A stretch of DNA of 64,000 bases from Desarmillaria ectypa (Eukaryota; Basidiomycota; Agaricomycetes; Agaricales; Physalacriaceae). The notes under the pieces are model-generated. The model made no database searches, was not told the DNA's origin, and saw only the letters and a list, made by a program, of their open reading frames with translations. Location: assembly GCA_030407005.1 (NCBI GenBank), contig JAUDYN010000001.1:930001-994000 (forward strand). The letters are read 5' to 3'. This document shows positions 11,915 to 21,286 of the stretch, one piece after another (the first letter of the stretch is position 1; each line of letters starts with the position of its first letter). Made by a program: the position numbers and the translations under genes.

Positions 11915-13240
11915 TCAAATTCCAAGGTTTGGCCTGTACTTGGCCGACTGCTCCTCGGGCTCGTTGAAGATATTGACGTTCCAGTTGGGCTTAGAGTAAG
12001 CGTAGGGAATGTTGAATCTGCAAGCCAAGGTCAGGAGTATCAAAGGAACCAGGGTGGAAAACAAACCTCGTGTGTTCCTTTGCACCAAGGCTTGAAATCT
12101 TTTCGTAGTCCTCTTTACTGAGTTCAACCTGCTTGAAGTTCGAGACCAGCCGCTCTTCCTGTACACTCTTGGGAATGACAGAGTATCCTCGGTACACGCC
12201 CCACGCAATCAAAACTTGGGCCGGGGTGGCGCCCAGCTTGCTGGCAATTTCAGTGATGACCGGGTGTTCAGTTAATTTTGGCTTGTTGAACACTGCATAA
12301 AGTCGTGAGTCCGTCTTTCCTTCCCCGCAGACGTGTCAAGAGATTCACTGTTGTTACCAAGGGGACTATAGGCTGTGATATGTATCTTCTTTTCGTTGCA
12401 GTATTTGACGAGGTCGTCCTGGGGTAGATACGGGTGTGCCTCGATCTGGTTGGCAACCTAGAAACAACCGGATTTCAACATTATTGATCAATCGACGTCA
12501 TACATCAGCATATATCATCCTCACCGGAATGACCCCAGTCGCCTTGATGATTCCCTCAAGCTGCTCTATATTGAAATTGGACACGCCGATGGCTCTGACC
12601 TGCCAGTGTGCACGGATGAGAAATAGGAATGGGACCGCAAGACTGCAGTATGGCGGACCTTGGATTTTGGGAGCGCGATCATTGCTTTCCAAGTCTCAAC
12701 GATGGTCGTTTCCAGATCGAGCTCCACAAAATTCGGGTCTTCTGGGCTGGGAGGCTCCAATCCCCTAACCTTATCCGAGGGTGCAAAAGCAACGGGCCAG
12801 TGGACCACTGTAATGATGACAATCAATTTCCGGTCCGAGATCGGGTAGTCATACGCACGATACGAATCCAAATAATCCGTCCCGAGCTCCTTCAGTGTGA
12901 TATCCAGCTCTTTCTCTACCAACTCAGGCTTGTGAGCGGTGTTCCAGAGTTTGGAGGTGATAAAGAGATCCTCTCGCTTAACAACATCAGGGATCAGTTT
13001 CTTTAGTGCAGCCCCGACTTCGTCTTGGTTGCCGTAGATGTACGCGAGATCGAGATGGCGGTAGCCGTTCTTCACTGCGTACTCGACCTGTAATCGATCA
13101 GTCAATCATCGGTTGGAAGAACGGGAAAAGGAATAACGTACGGCATTTTCGACTTCCTTGGGTTTGGATAGCCAGGTGCCCAGGCCGATCTGAGGAATGG
13201 TGTATTCGCTACCGATGGGGACGCGTTTTCCGAAGGACAT
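11915..13240 (-). CDS. Aldo/keto reductase (AKR superfamily)
   Basis: An NADPH-dependent carbonyl/aldose reductase by family. The start [19 protein letters not shown] (ATG 13240) leads to the barrel with catalytic Asp and Tyr in [17 protein letters not shown], Lys in [19 protein letters not shown], and His in [10 protein letters not shown], all four tetrad residues. Then come [45 protein letters not shown], and the cofactor segment [20 protein letters not shown]. It ends [19 protein letters not shown]. Introns were placed near 13140-13092, 12848-12796, 12690-12600, 12530-12460, 12370-12290 and 12075-12016, each needed to keep the family sequence in frame. The product is about 325 aa, normal for the family. 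The substrate cannot be told. The gene looks intact and transcribes toward the hypothetical gene on its left. Confidence 0.92.
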
Positions 13241-13293
13241 GGTTGAGGCGGTGGATGGGAATGAATGAACGGAAGTAGGGGGTCCTCTGCGAA

Positions 13294-13300
13294 CTTTATA
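13294..13300 (-). promoter_or_regulatory. TATA box of the aldo/keto reductase gene
   Basis: On the minus strand the sequence is TATAAAG, 54 bp before ATG 13240. It favours that ATG over an in-frame upstream ATG at about 13339, which would lie upstream of the box. Confidence 0.5.
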
Positions 13301-13434
13301 CCCCAACTCCATATCATCGGCCCGGTCTAAATGCATCATCCGGGCCGGCGATTACTCTACAATGAGCAATATTTCTTTCGGTACAGGACGCGCTAATTTT
13401 GACGCATTTTCGATGTCACATAAATTCTATATCT

Positions 13435-14990
13435 CTAATTTTTCGCATCTACATCCCACCCGAAGATGCCCTCTGCCTCTTTGAGCCGCCTGCAGGCAGC
13501 CACAATCTTTTCGTCGTCAACGTTAGCGACCGAGAACCTTATCCATCTGTCATCATTGGCGTCGCCGTCTTTGAAGAACCCTTCAGGAAGCCCGACGACC
13601 CCTAGCTCCACCGCCAGCCTCTTAGCCACCTCACCTGCACCGATACTGATGAAGGGATGCCGTACGAATGCATAATACCCCCCGCCTGCCGCTGCACCAA
13701 CCTTCCACGCTGATGGGAGCTCTTTTCGGAACAACGCGTGTCTTTTCTCCAGCTGCTCAGCCATCTCTCTTACCGAATTCCCGAGTTCCGGCAGTAAAGG
13801 CCCCAAAGCGAGCTGTGGGGCACGCGGCGCGCATATTTGGAGACAGTCGAGGACTTTGTTAATCTCCTTCAACAAAGAGGGGGCAGTGACTAGTGCACCA
13901 AGGCGATATCCCGGAATACGATAAGACTTGGAGAAGGAGTAGAGATGTATGAGGGTCGTGCGCCAGTCAGTTGACGATGAAAAGAGGGGATGGGGCGGGC
14001 CGGAGGTGATGAAGTCGCGGTATGTCTCGTCGATGATGAGCGCGACATTGTATTCTTTGGCAAGTGCAAAAAATTCTAACAGCAACGAAGGTGGATAGAA
14101 GGCGCCGGTCTAATGAAAAACATATATCAGCAGCGTCATCTGCAGGATTTCCACACTTGCTGGATTATTTGGCGTAACAAGAGCAATTGCTTTTGTACGA
14201 GAGTTTATGAGGTTTCTACATTTCGCTACGGACGGGAAAAACCCATCATCGGCCGACGTTTGTAGCAACACAGGTGTTATCCCAAGGAGAGTCAAGGTCA
14301 TTCTACGGACCTTATATTAGCGAGAATTACGCTGTAGCAATCGACGCACTGATGATTGAAGTACCTGTTCAAGTTCAAGTTGGTTTGATAAAATCTGACA
14401 TCCAGTACACTTACCAAGGAATTGGCAAGATGACCTCATCACCGTTGTCTGCGAGGGCCATTACTGCAGCAACGAAAGCCATATTACAACCGGCTGTTAT
14501 CGCCACGTCTTCGGCGTTCACATCGGCGTTAACATCTCCTTCTCGATAAATTCGTCTCATCTCTCTGGCTACGCCTTCTCTCAGCACCTTCTCCCCCTCC
14601 GCGATACAATATCCCCAGGCATCGGACGCGGAAGAGGCAACTATCGCATCTTGCAAAATCTTTTCCGGTGCTGTTCCCGGTACGCCTTGGGAGAGATTGA
14701 GCAAGGGTCGGGTTGGGGTGGGTTTGTACATGGAGGCCCATTGTGATCCTTGAGGAATCCTAGGAACGGGTACGTCACAGAATATCACGAGGCAAAGATT
14801 TAAAAAATTCACGGCGACGGTACTGTTCCAAGGACGCCTTTCGAAGGACGCAATAACTGGGCCATGGTAGTATTGATAAGAAGAAGCGAGATCGGAAATC
14901 GGCCCGGTTAATCGGCGGCCTACGGACCGTCTTTCCGAGCACGACTCACGGGGTCTCATTCGCTCTACGAGTTTTCAACGCCTCCCCCAT
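13435..14990 (-). CDS. PLP-dependent aminotransferase, class I/II
   Basis: Fold-type I aminotransferase. The first short exon MGEALKTRRANETP (ATG 14990) splices over a long intron to IPQGSQWASMYKPTPTRPLL. It continues LNLSQGVPGTAPEKILQDAI, the glycine/cofactor region AITAGCNMAFVAAVMALADN, GDEVILPIPWYFNHQMTLTL, the substrate loop TPNNP|TG, and the Asp/Tyr pair in VALIIDETYRDF. Next are the Schiff-base lysine in SFSKSYRIPGYRLGALVTAP and the carboxylate-binding Arg in DRWIRFSVANVDDEKI. It ends FGWDVDAKN. The product is about 400 aa. The intron that splits NNP|TG begins GCAAGT, a GC-AG intron (14160-14110). I cannot assign a substrate. Kynurenine-, alanine- or aromatic-type enzymes share these motifs. 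It stands 195 bp upstream of the reductase gene on the same strand. Confidence 0.9.
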
Positions 14991-15449
14991 TTTGCGGCTA
15001 CAGGATTATCTAAATGCATCCAGAGATACGCACGGATCTACATGCATAGATCAACCAAATTACTCTCAAAGGTTCAGTGCTGGAAAAATATGGATCCTAC
15101 CTTTTTCGAGGTAGAACCGATGTAGTTATTGTATCTTCATTTCCTTCCAACTCGGGCTGTCTCTTGCATGAACAGTCGTTCATAAATTTATCATTATAAC
15201 ACTAGTATGAAGTTCAGGAAAAAAACTATACGGGAGTAATGGTATGGTAGGCACAGGAATAAAGGAAACAGAATCTAATAGCTACGACAGTCCGCCTTTT
15301 TCAAAGTGTATAATGATAGAAAAGGGGAATCGTGATTGCGGGAAAGGACATGACGCGAAGTGCGTAAGAGCGATAGGTACGTTCAGATAAAAAGCAGTAT
15401 CGGGGCGCTCGACCGGACCGGATAAAGGTGGTTCAGGCTTTAGTGGAGA
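14991..15449. other. Intergenic, nothing recognised
   Basis: AT-rich stretches around 15050-15260 and no coding frame. This is the 5' flank of the aminotransferase gene. Confidence 0.4.
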
Positions 15450-15905
15450 TGGAATGAATACGGCCTGGCCCATGTCAAAGCCGACGACTCGGACACGCCT
15501 CTCCACACTGCGGAGTCTGCTGAAGTTGTTCGTGTCCTTGGTTAAGCACGGGAATCAGAATTACTACGTCTACCGCTTGTCTGAATCTTTGGATGTCGCT
15601 GTTCGCATGTTGCTCAAGCACGTAGCTGATATTAACACCGCCGATGATAAAGGATTTACTCCCTTTCATTATGCATGCCGGACGTACGAGGTGAAGAGTA
15701 GAGGGTCCCTGCAGATTGAAAGGCGGAGAAACGTTCCTTACGATAGGATTTAGCACCGGCGAAATTCCGGTCGACGTTTGATAATGTTGACGAGGCTGTG
15801 AAGGCATTGCTTGACAACGGCGCTGACGCTAATGCTAGGACTAAACCATGCTGGATATGCTTTCGAGGCAACCGTTTGGATGGGACGCCAGTTGACGGCC
15901 CGTGG
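15450..15905 (+). pseudogene. Ankyrin-repeat gene remnant
   Basis: Three ankyrin-like units appear in different frames on the plus strand. They are ADDSDTPLHTAESAEVVRVL at about 15480-15541 (followed by a stop), VAVRMLLKHVADINTADDKG then FTPFHYACRT at about 15598-15690, and VDEAVKALLDNGADANARTK at about 15788-15845. The frames do not join through plausible introns and no start or end is visible, so this looks like the decayed core of an ankyrin-repeat protein. Parent gene unknown. Confidence 0.7.
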
Positions 15906-16100
15906 GCAACCCAAACTTTTCCCGAAGCTACGCCATGATGGAACTTCAAGGTAAATGAATGATTCAAGATCACGATGTTAATTTGCATTCAACATATACC
16001 GTACAGCATCGAAAAGGTGTTGCTTGTATTCGAATACTGCGTAGGCCGCTTGTCGAATTGTTATATATGGTACATAGTACAGTACAGCAGAGAAATGGAT

Positions 16101-16633
16101 TTAGTTCCCGTCGTTGCGGCACTGACATTAAAGGTTAGTTTCTCTCTATCAAACATGTGAGCAGGGACGTACGCAGACTTGGATACCGTGTCCATTACAG
16201 GAGCCCGAATTGGGATCGCCACGGCAGGCATAGCTACGAGGAAACCGTAAGTGATTGCCACGACTTCACAGACTTGAGGGCCTACTTTAGCCCGTTAAGA
16301 TGCAACCCAGTGAAAGTGATGGGGGCAGGGCTACAGTCAAAGGAGCCCTGCGTGCACGGGTTGTCGGTAATGACAGTCAGAACCGAATTGCATGAATCGT
16401 CATAGACCCGCCCTGAAAATGGTCAGCTAAATCTGAGGGAGGCAGCTTGGAAATATGTCACGTACAAGAGCCCGGGGGTCCTCCTCCAAGGTCGGCAATG
16501 CCGAAGCTGTAAAATTTATGGTCAGTGTATGTTACGAACAGGGGAAATCCGCGTACTTGAAGCCAGGACAGATGGCTTTGGCCATACCAACTGTGGCGGC
16601 GAGGATAGCAAGGGTTTTGAGAGTGAATTGCAT
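16101..16633 (-). CDS. Small secreted cysteine-rich protein (8 Cys)
   Basis: ATG 16633 opens a clean signal peptide (MQFTLKTLAILAATVGMAKA). Four short introns give a mature chain of about 87 residues: ICPGFNFGIADLGGGPPGSW, RVYDDSCNSVLTVITDNPC, TQGSFDCSPAPITFTGLHL, NYACRGDPNSGSCNGHG and IQVCCRNDGN-stop. The last intron starts GTACGT and ends TGTCAG, restoring the CC pair and the end CCRNDGN. Eight cysteines with a terminal CC suggest four disulfides. It matches the pattern of a small secreted protein family frequent in mushroom genomes (from memory, no search done), whose function is not known. A TATAAAA is at 16683-16689, about 50 bp before the ATG. Five exons for so small a protein, with every border canonical, makes the model convincing. 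Confidence 0.8.
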
Positions 16634-16682
16634 CTCGTTGACGGTGAGTTGCGTTGGAGGTATTCTTCAAAAATACTTGGGC

Positions 16683-16689
16683 TTTTATA
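16683..16689 (-). promoter_or_regulatory. TATA box of the 8-Cys secreted protein gene
   Basis: Minus-strand TATAAAA, about 50 bp before ATG 16633, fitting the spacing seen at other genes in this window. Confidence 0.45.
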
Positions 16690-17722
16690 TGGCGCTCGAA
16701 ACAATTATGACACCACCAGGGACCGCATTGAGCTAAAGGTACAGCGGGATAACATCGGGCAATAAGCACACAAAAGGTTGCTCATGGTCATGGGGGGTTG
16801 AAGCCGGGTACGAACTCCATGGAGGCCTGGGCCCTGAAACGTACTCGAGGTGAGGGCAGTACGAACCCTAAAGTTGGACCGTGACAACAAATTTTATGGA
16901 GTTAGTTTTACCATTCATCGCAAGGATGAAACACCAGTATTAGGTTTATTTGAGTACACCAGCTTTAGGCCTGACATAAACCTATACGAGAAAAGGAGGG
17001 TATTTTGAATATGATCTGCACGCCTGAAACGATGCATATGACTTACTGCTATACCACACTCCCTACTCCAAAGCCCGCAGCAGTTTCACACAAGAGGAAA
17101 AGGGTGTATTGTTGAAGAGCAAACGATTTCGATCCCAGGGTAAACAATTCGGATTTCAGGTTTTGATCCCATCTACAGTTCAAACATGATCTATGCTGTG
17201 ATGCGGCGCACCGCTCTGATCATCAATTTCTGTGGATTTTACCTTATATCCGGTATCCGAGTTATATGTGTAGTAAGAGACGATAAAGATGCCACTGGCA
17301 GTGCCCGTTGATTTAGAGTGTAGATTATTCATGGATCCCGATGCCCAACAGTGGTGTCGGTATGCAAAACAGAGCTCAAATAAGACGACATACACCTCTC
17401 TATGACATCGAGCACCGACTGGAGAACGAAATTAAGGATGAGGAGATTCGAGTCGGAGAAACAGAAGCATACTTTGAGTCAGAAAATTGCGAGCAGAGTC
17501 TATTAAATAATCTTTTGGGGGAGTACCAGTCAGCTACTCGAATATTCGAAAGAGCACCGCGACCCACTGAGGCTAGCGCTATCCTCAAGGATGGTTTCGA
17601 ATATGATAAAGAGTCAGCCGAACGAAGCAGAGGAGGTTATTCCCACGCACGGACCAGTTTCGCGTCAATATTGCATTCGAAGTCACATTGAAGGCAATTG
17701 TATATCTCAACACGAATTACAT
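16690..17722. other. Mostly unassigned DNA
   Basis: The only notable frame is 17341-17691 (+). It has 116 codons and is Glu-rich with helical character (IEHRLENEIKDEEIRVGETE). It has no family motif and I see no partner exons, so I do not call it a gene. Nothing else was recognised. Confidence 0.3.
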
Positions 17723-18081
17723 TCACTTGAAGCATTCTCCCTTTTCCAGTCCAATCATGTTCCTCACTGCGCTGCATGTCCAAGTGGCTCCCTGTTTACA
17801 CAAGTAGTATTTGCCGCCTGAGTTCTTGCAATTATGGGCACTTTTAAGCCCAGCGCTAGAATCGGGGTCGCATCCCTTCCTACAGAAACAGATATATGTA
17901 AGTGAAAAAATAATCATGCTCTGAATATAATGTACTTGGCCCATGTATCGTTGTCCTTCTCAATCGTTTCGCCATTGGAGCAGTATTTTGTGTCTGCAGG
18001 CAGCACTACCTGCGTGTCATCTGCCATTACATTCACGGCGCACGCGGCGAGGATGAAAGATAGAAGGAAGCGAATTTGCAT
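17723..18081 (-). CDS. Small secreted protein (6 Cys, about 100 aa)
   Basis: ATG 18081 begins a signal peptide (MQIRFLLSFILAACAVNVMA). Removing one intron (GTACATT...TTCTGTAG, about 17940-17884) gives DDTQVVLPADTKYC, SNGETIEKDNDTWAK, KGCDPDSSAGLKSAHNCKNS, GGKYYLCKQGATWTCSAV and ends GLEKGECFK-stop. Six cysteines remain in the mature chain. It does not resemble the 8-Cys neighbour beyond size and secretion. Function unknown; apoplastic effector-like peptides have this form, but that is inference. Both peptide genes read toward the left and lie 1.1 kb apart. Confidence 0.75.
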
Positions 18082-18172
18082 GGCGTTTGATATCTGAATC
18101 GCAGTGGAAAGGGAGAACAGGCACTGAAACCTGTTGTGAGTGCAATAACGTTCACTGCGAGGGTCACAGTCC

Positions 18173-18179
18173 TTTTATA
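18173..18179 (-). promoter_or_regulatory. TATA box of the 6-Cys secreted protein gene
   Basis: Minus-strand TATAAAA within GTATAAAAGG, about 90 bp before ATG 18081. Confidence 0.45.
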
Positions 18180-18181
18180 CT

Positions 18182-20459
18182 GGAATTCCGTCGATAGTCA
18201 CGGATACGAATTGTATTGAAGGTGAGCGCATGAGTAATGGACTCAAGGGAGAACGACAGGTACGACAGGAAAAATGGTCAGCTGTCGATAGTCTTGTGTC
18301 TAGCCGCCCATACCTGGAGATCCACTTGATGCATATTGAGGATATAGAAGGGCGAGTGCCAAGTTGTACGTGATTGCAGGGTAGATATAGAAGGATGTAT
18401 GTTTAACTTTACAATGGAAGACCGTTGGCGTTGGCTTTTCAACTTGAATTCCGGTCGAAGGTACGCGACTACTAAGTACGTTTCAAAAAAGGACCTGACC
18501 ATGAAGACATAGAAATCTTCACTATAAATGACAACTGATACGCGGCCGGCCAAGTAGGTACTACGTTAGTTCAACATACTAGTGTGGGTTGAGCGCTGAG
18601 TCTTCAATTGAGTCTTCACGTACTTTGACGTACTTACTTTCGTCCGAAGTCAGCGGGTGGCGTTTATTGTGGCCTGTTGTGTTCCGGAGGTTCTTGTACT
18701 CGTCGGCTCCCGTCTTCAAAGCTTCACCGGTCTGCAGCTCTCCGTTTTGCTATATCGCCCGCTTACCGAAGGTTACCTAGGTCCGTGCAGTGAGAATTGG
18801 CTTGGATGGAACGATATTTGCACATACATTGGCTATAATCTCTGTCATGAGTTGCTAGGTTTCTGCTTAAGTCCAAATGTCACATATATGACAATACCTG
18901 TTAAATCCTATATTTCGTTGGGGCTCAACACTATTCCCACATAATCGTATCGCCAGAGTGGAACTTGGGTCCTTGACCAAGACACCGAGAACACTATCAC
19001 CAAGGTCAACAAGGCGCTATCAGTGTGACCTTGAACACAGTCCAAGGTATTTACGTTTATTCATTGTGCAGAGGAGCCCAGTCTCAAGCGGCCAGACTTT
19101 TCTCTAGCCCTTCAGAAGACAACACCACCAGACCTGACTCAAATTTTTATGCCAGTAGATGCGCAAGACTTTACATCGCTGAGGGTCCACGGTAAAGGTG
19201 CCTTCACGGGACGAGTTCTTTCGACCGAACCCGGACAGCCTCCAAATGTGCGGGTCTTGCATATCTGGTCTCTGTACACAGACCTGAACCGGTCTCTCTT
19301 ACTACGAGCCAAACCTCGCTTTGGTTATCAGGCTACCCTGCACCATGTAAATTTCTTATTCGTGCGATTATATATGTGCTCAGAACGTCTCTTTCACAGT
19401 GGAAGGGGTGAACCAAGCTCTCAGCAAGCGTTGCAACGGCAGTCTTGGCAACGTCTGTGCGGTCAGGACCGATATCCTTGACTTCCTCAAAAAAAATGGA
19501 TTGACTCGACGTGACCATGAGTATACCTGACCTGGCCGGGTACATCTTGCGACACGTATTCACTTCTAATCGACTCCACATATAGAAGGGCAACCAGAGC
19601 GTCTCGTTACGTCGGATAGTGATATGATCCTCGACGCCTTCTCACCGACCGGTTCATGAATTATGGGAATTGTGATTCGTCAATTGTGTTCTGGTCCGCT
19701 GCATCTATACACTTATCCTTTTCGAAAAGGAGGTTCCAGACAATGCGGACCAAGAGAGGGAGGATGAAACTGCATCTGAAAACGGCGGCAGTTTGAGCGG
19801 AAGAGACGAGCGTGGGATTGACCCTGCGATCGGTGCCAGCAGTAAGTGGCTCCAGATACTCCTCAGCGTGATGAAGATGCGCGCACAGTGCAGCCATGGA
19901 GCATTTTGACGAAGTGAGCAGTATTTCTCTCACGATGGCAATCGGGTCCTCGAAAAGGTACATTCAAGCACTACGGTTCTTTGACATTCTCCGACCCCCA
20001 CCACCGGCTAATGCTGCCTCTGCATATCGCAGGTTTCGACTATCTGGAATTCGTGTGATGATTCCAAGGTCTCTGTTCCATGAATCGTACTCTCTGGAAA
20101 GAAATATGCAGGTTCTATCTGCTTTTTTCGATACTGGCCTGCTAAAATAATAGGCATATAGACTTTATTCTCTACTATCGCCACATGCGTCCCCATAAGC
20201 CACTTCAAGCCTGAAACTTGCATCAGCGATCTACAGCTACGACGGGGGATCGTCATTTTTTTTTTGCATCTCTGATGCACTCGAGGCAGTCTTCATCAAT
20301 TTTGAGATCTCTGCATGTCTCCACACTTGGGCGCCTTCGTGAAAGCCATCGAGTCGTCTGGATTTACGGATGGGTGAATAAGCTTGATGCCCCTCTCGAA
20401 GTACCACGAAATAGAAACAGCATCTTATATCTCTCGAGTTTCTGACTTTATGACTCACC
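18182..20459. other. Long gene-poor stretch with one coding-like patch
   Basis: No intact gene recognised. Around 19070-19350 (+) one frame stays open and looks protein-like (EEPSLKRPDFSLALQKTTPP, then DAQDFTSLRVHGKGAFTG). A second patch at 19400-19520 reads VEGVNQALSKRCNGSLGNVC and DILDFLKKNGLTRRD. They could be exons of one gene or a remnant; I cannot name a family. The rest carries only short random frames. Confidence 0.35.
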
Positions 20460-21046
20460 TTCTCGTTCAGGGACAACACTCTCAAATGGGGCAGCGAAAA
20501 AAAGTCAAGGGAGGCTCCTCTGAGATTCTTGATGTCGACATCTTCGTCAACTGCGTCTATCTCAGCTCCAAGACTCCCTCATTCTTGACTCATGACCAGC
20601 TCATCTTTGCTGAGAAGGGACGGCGGCTATCGACAGTCGTCGACGTCAGCTGCGATACTACCAAACTCTTTCATCCGATCCCTGTATATATTATACACAA
20701 TCAACACAACGTTCTCTTCGCCCACAGTACCTGCCGACGTTAGGTGAGTAATGTTTCTATGCGTGGATACATCCATGAAATTATCGTATCCTGACTCGTT
20801 AGTATCTCCAAGACTGAAAATCCGCCCCCGTCCGTGATATCCATCACCTCCTTTCCTTGCTTCCACAAGAGGCCTTGGGGCAGTTCAGCTTGGATCTTTT
20901 CCCCTCCTTGCTCCAGCTTCCCGACCAGGAGACCGCGTAAGTAGGCACTTTTTGATAAGGTCCTGGAGGATGTCAAAGAGGCCGAGCTGTATGCACATGA
21001 GATAGCTTTAGCAGGCTTAGACAGTGGATTACAACGTGTGCTGTAG
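20460..21046 (+). pseudogene. Saccharopine dehydrogenase (Lys1-type) 3' fragment, pseudogene
   Basis: Lys1 makes L-lysine from saccharopine in the fungal alpha-aminoadipate pathway. The plus strand holds only its C-terminal half: DNTLKW (about 20473), KGGSSEILDVDIFVNCVYLS, SKTPSFLTHDQLIF, GRRLSTVVDVSCDTT, FHPIPVY, PPPSVISIT, LLPQEALGQFSLDLFPSLLQ, LPDQETA and KVLEDVKEAELYAHEIALAG, ending LDSGLQRVL-stop (21044-21046). Breaks seen: a frame change inside DNTLKW...KKGG, frame changes around 20700-20740, a shift between SVISIT and HLLSLLPQEA (about 20845), and no 5' half upstream. Intron-like gaps remain, so this is a DNA-level copy or the relic of a decayed gene, not a retrocopy. An intact gene presumably exists elsewhere, because lysine synthesis is normally retained. 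Confidence 0.85.
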
Positions 21047-21286
21047 ATACACCAGTAGAAACACTGCTAATGATGCCAAAATATAAACGTTCCGATTACT
21101 GGTGGCTGTCAGGACGCATGGCTCGTTTCGACATGTAAGCATTACTCATATGGGCAGGCAAGTACGGAGATCAGAATATGTATTTGAACCGACTTATCAG
21201 CGCACAGCGCAAGGAGATAGTTACGACACTAAAGGCACCACGAAACTCCGGTGTGGAATCATCATCTCATACATCTCCCTTAAGCA

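Noticed and set aside
11915..14990. Secondary-metabolite cluster made of reductase, aminotransferase and P450
   Set aside because: The P450 is a pseudogene, no synthase (PKS, NRPS, terpene) is present, and the reductase and aminotransferase belong to general families. Proximity alone is not enough.
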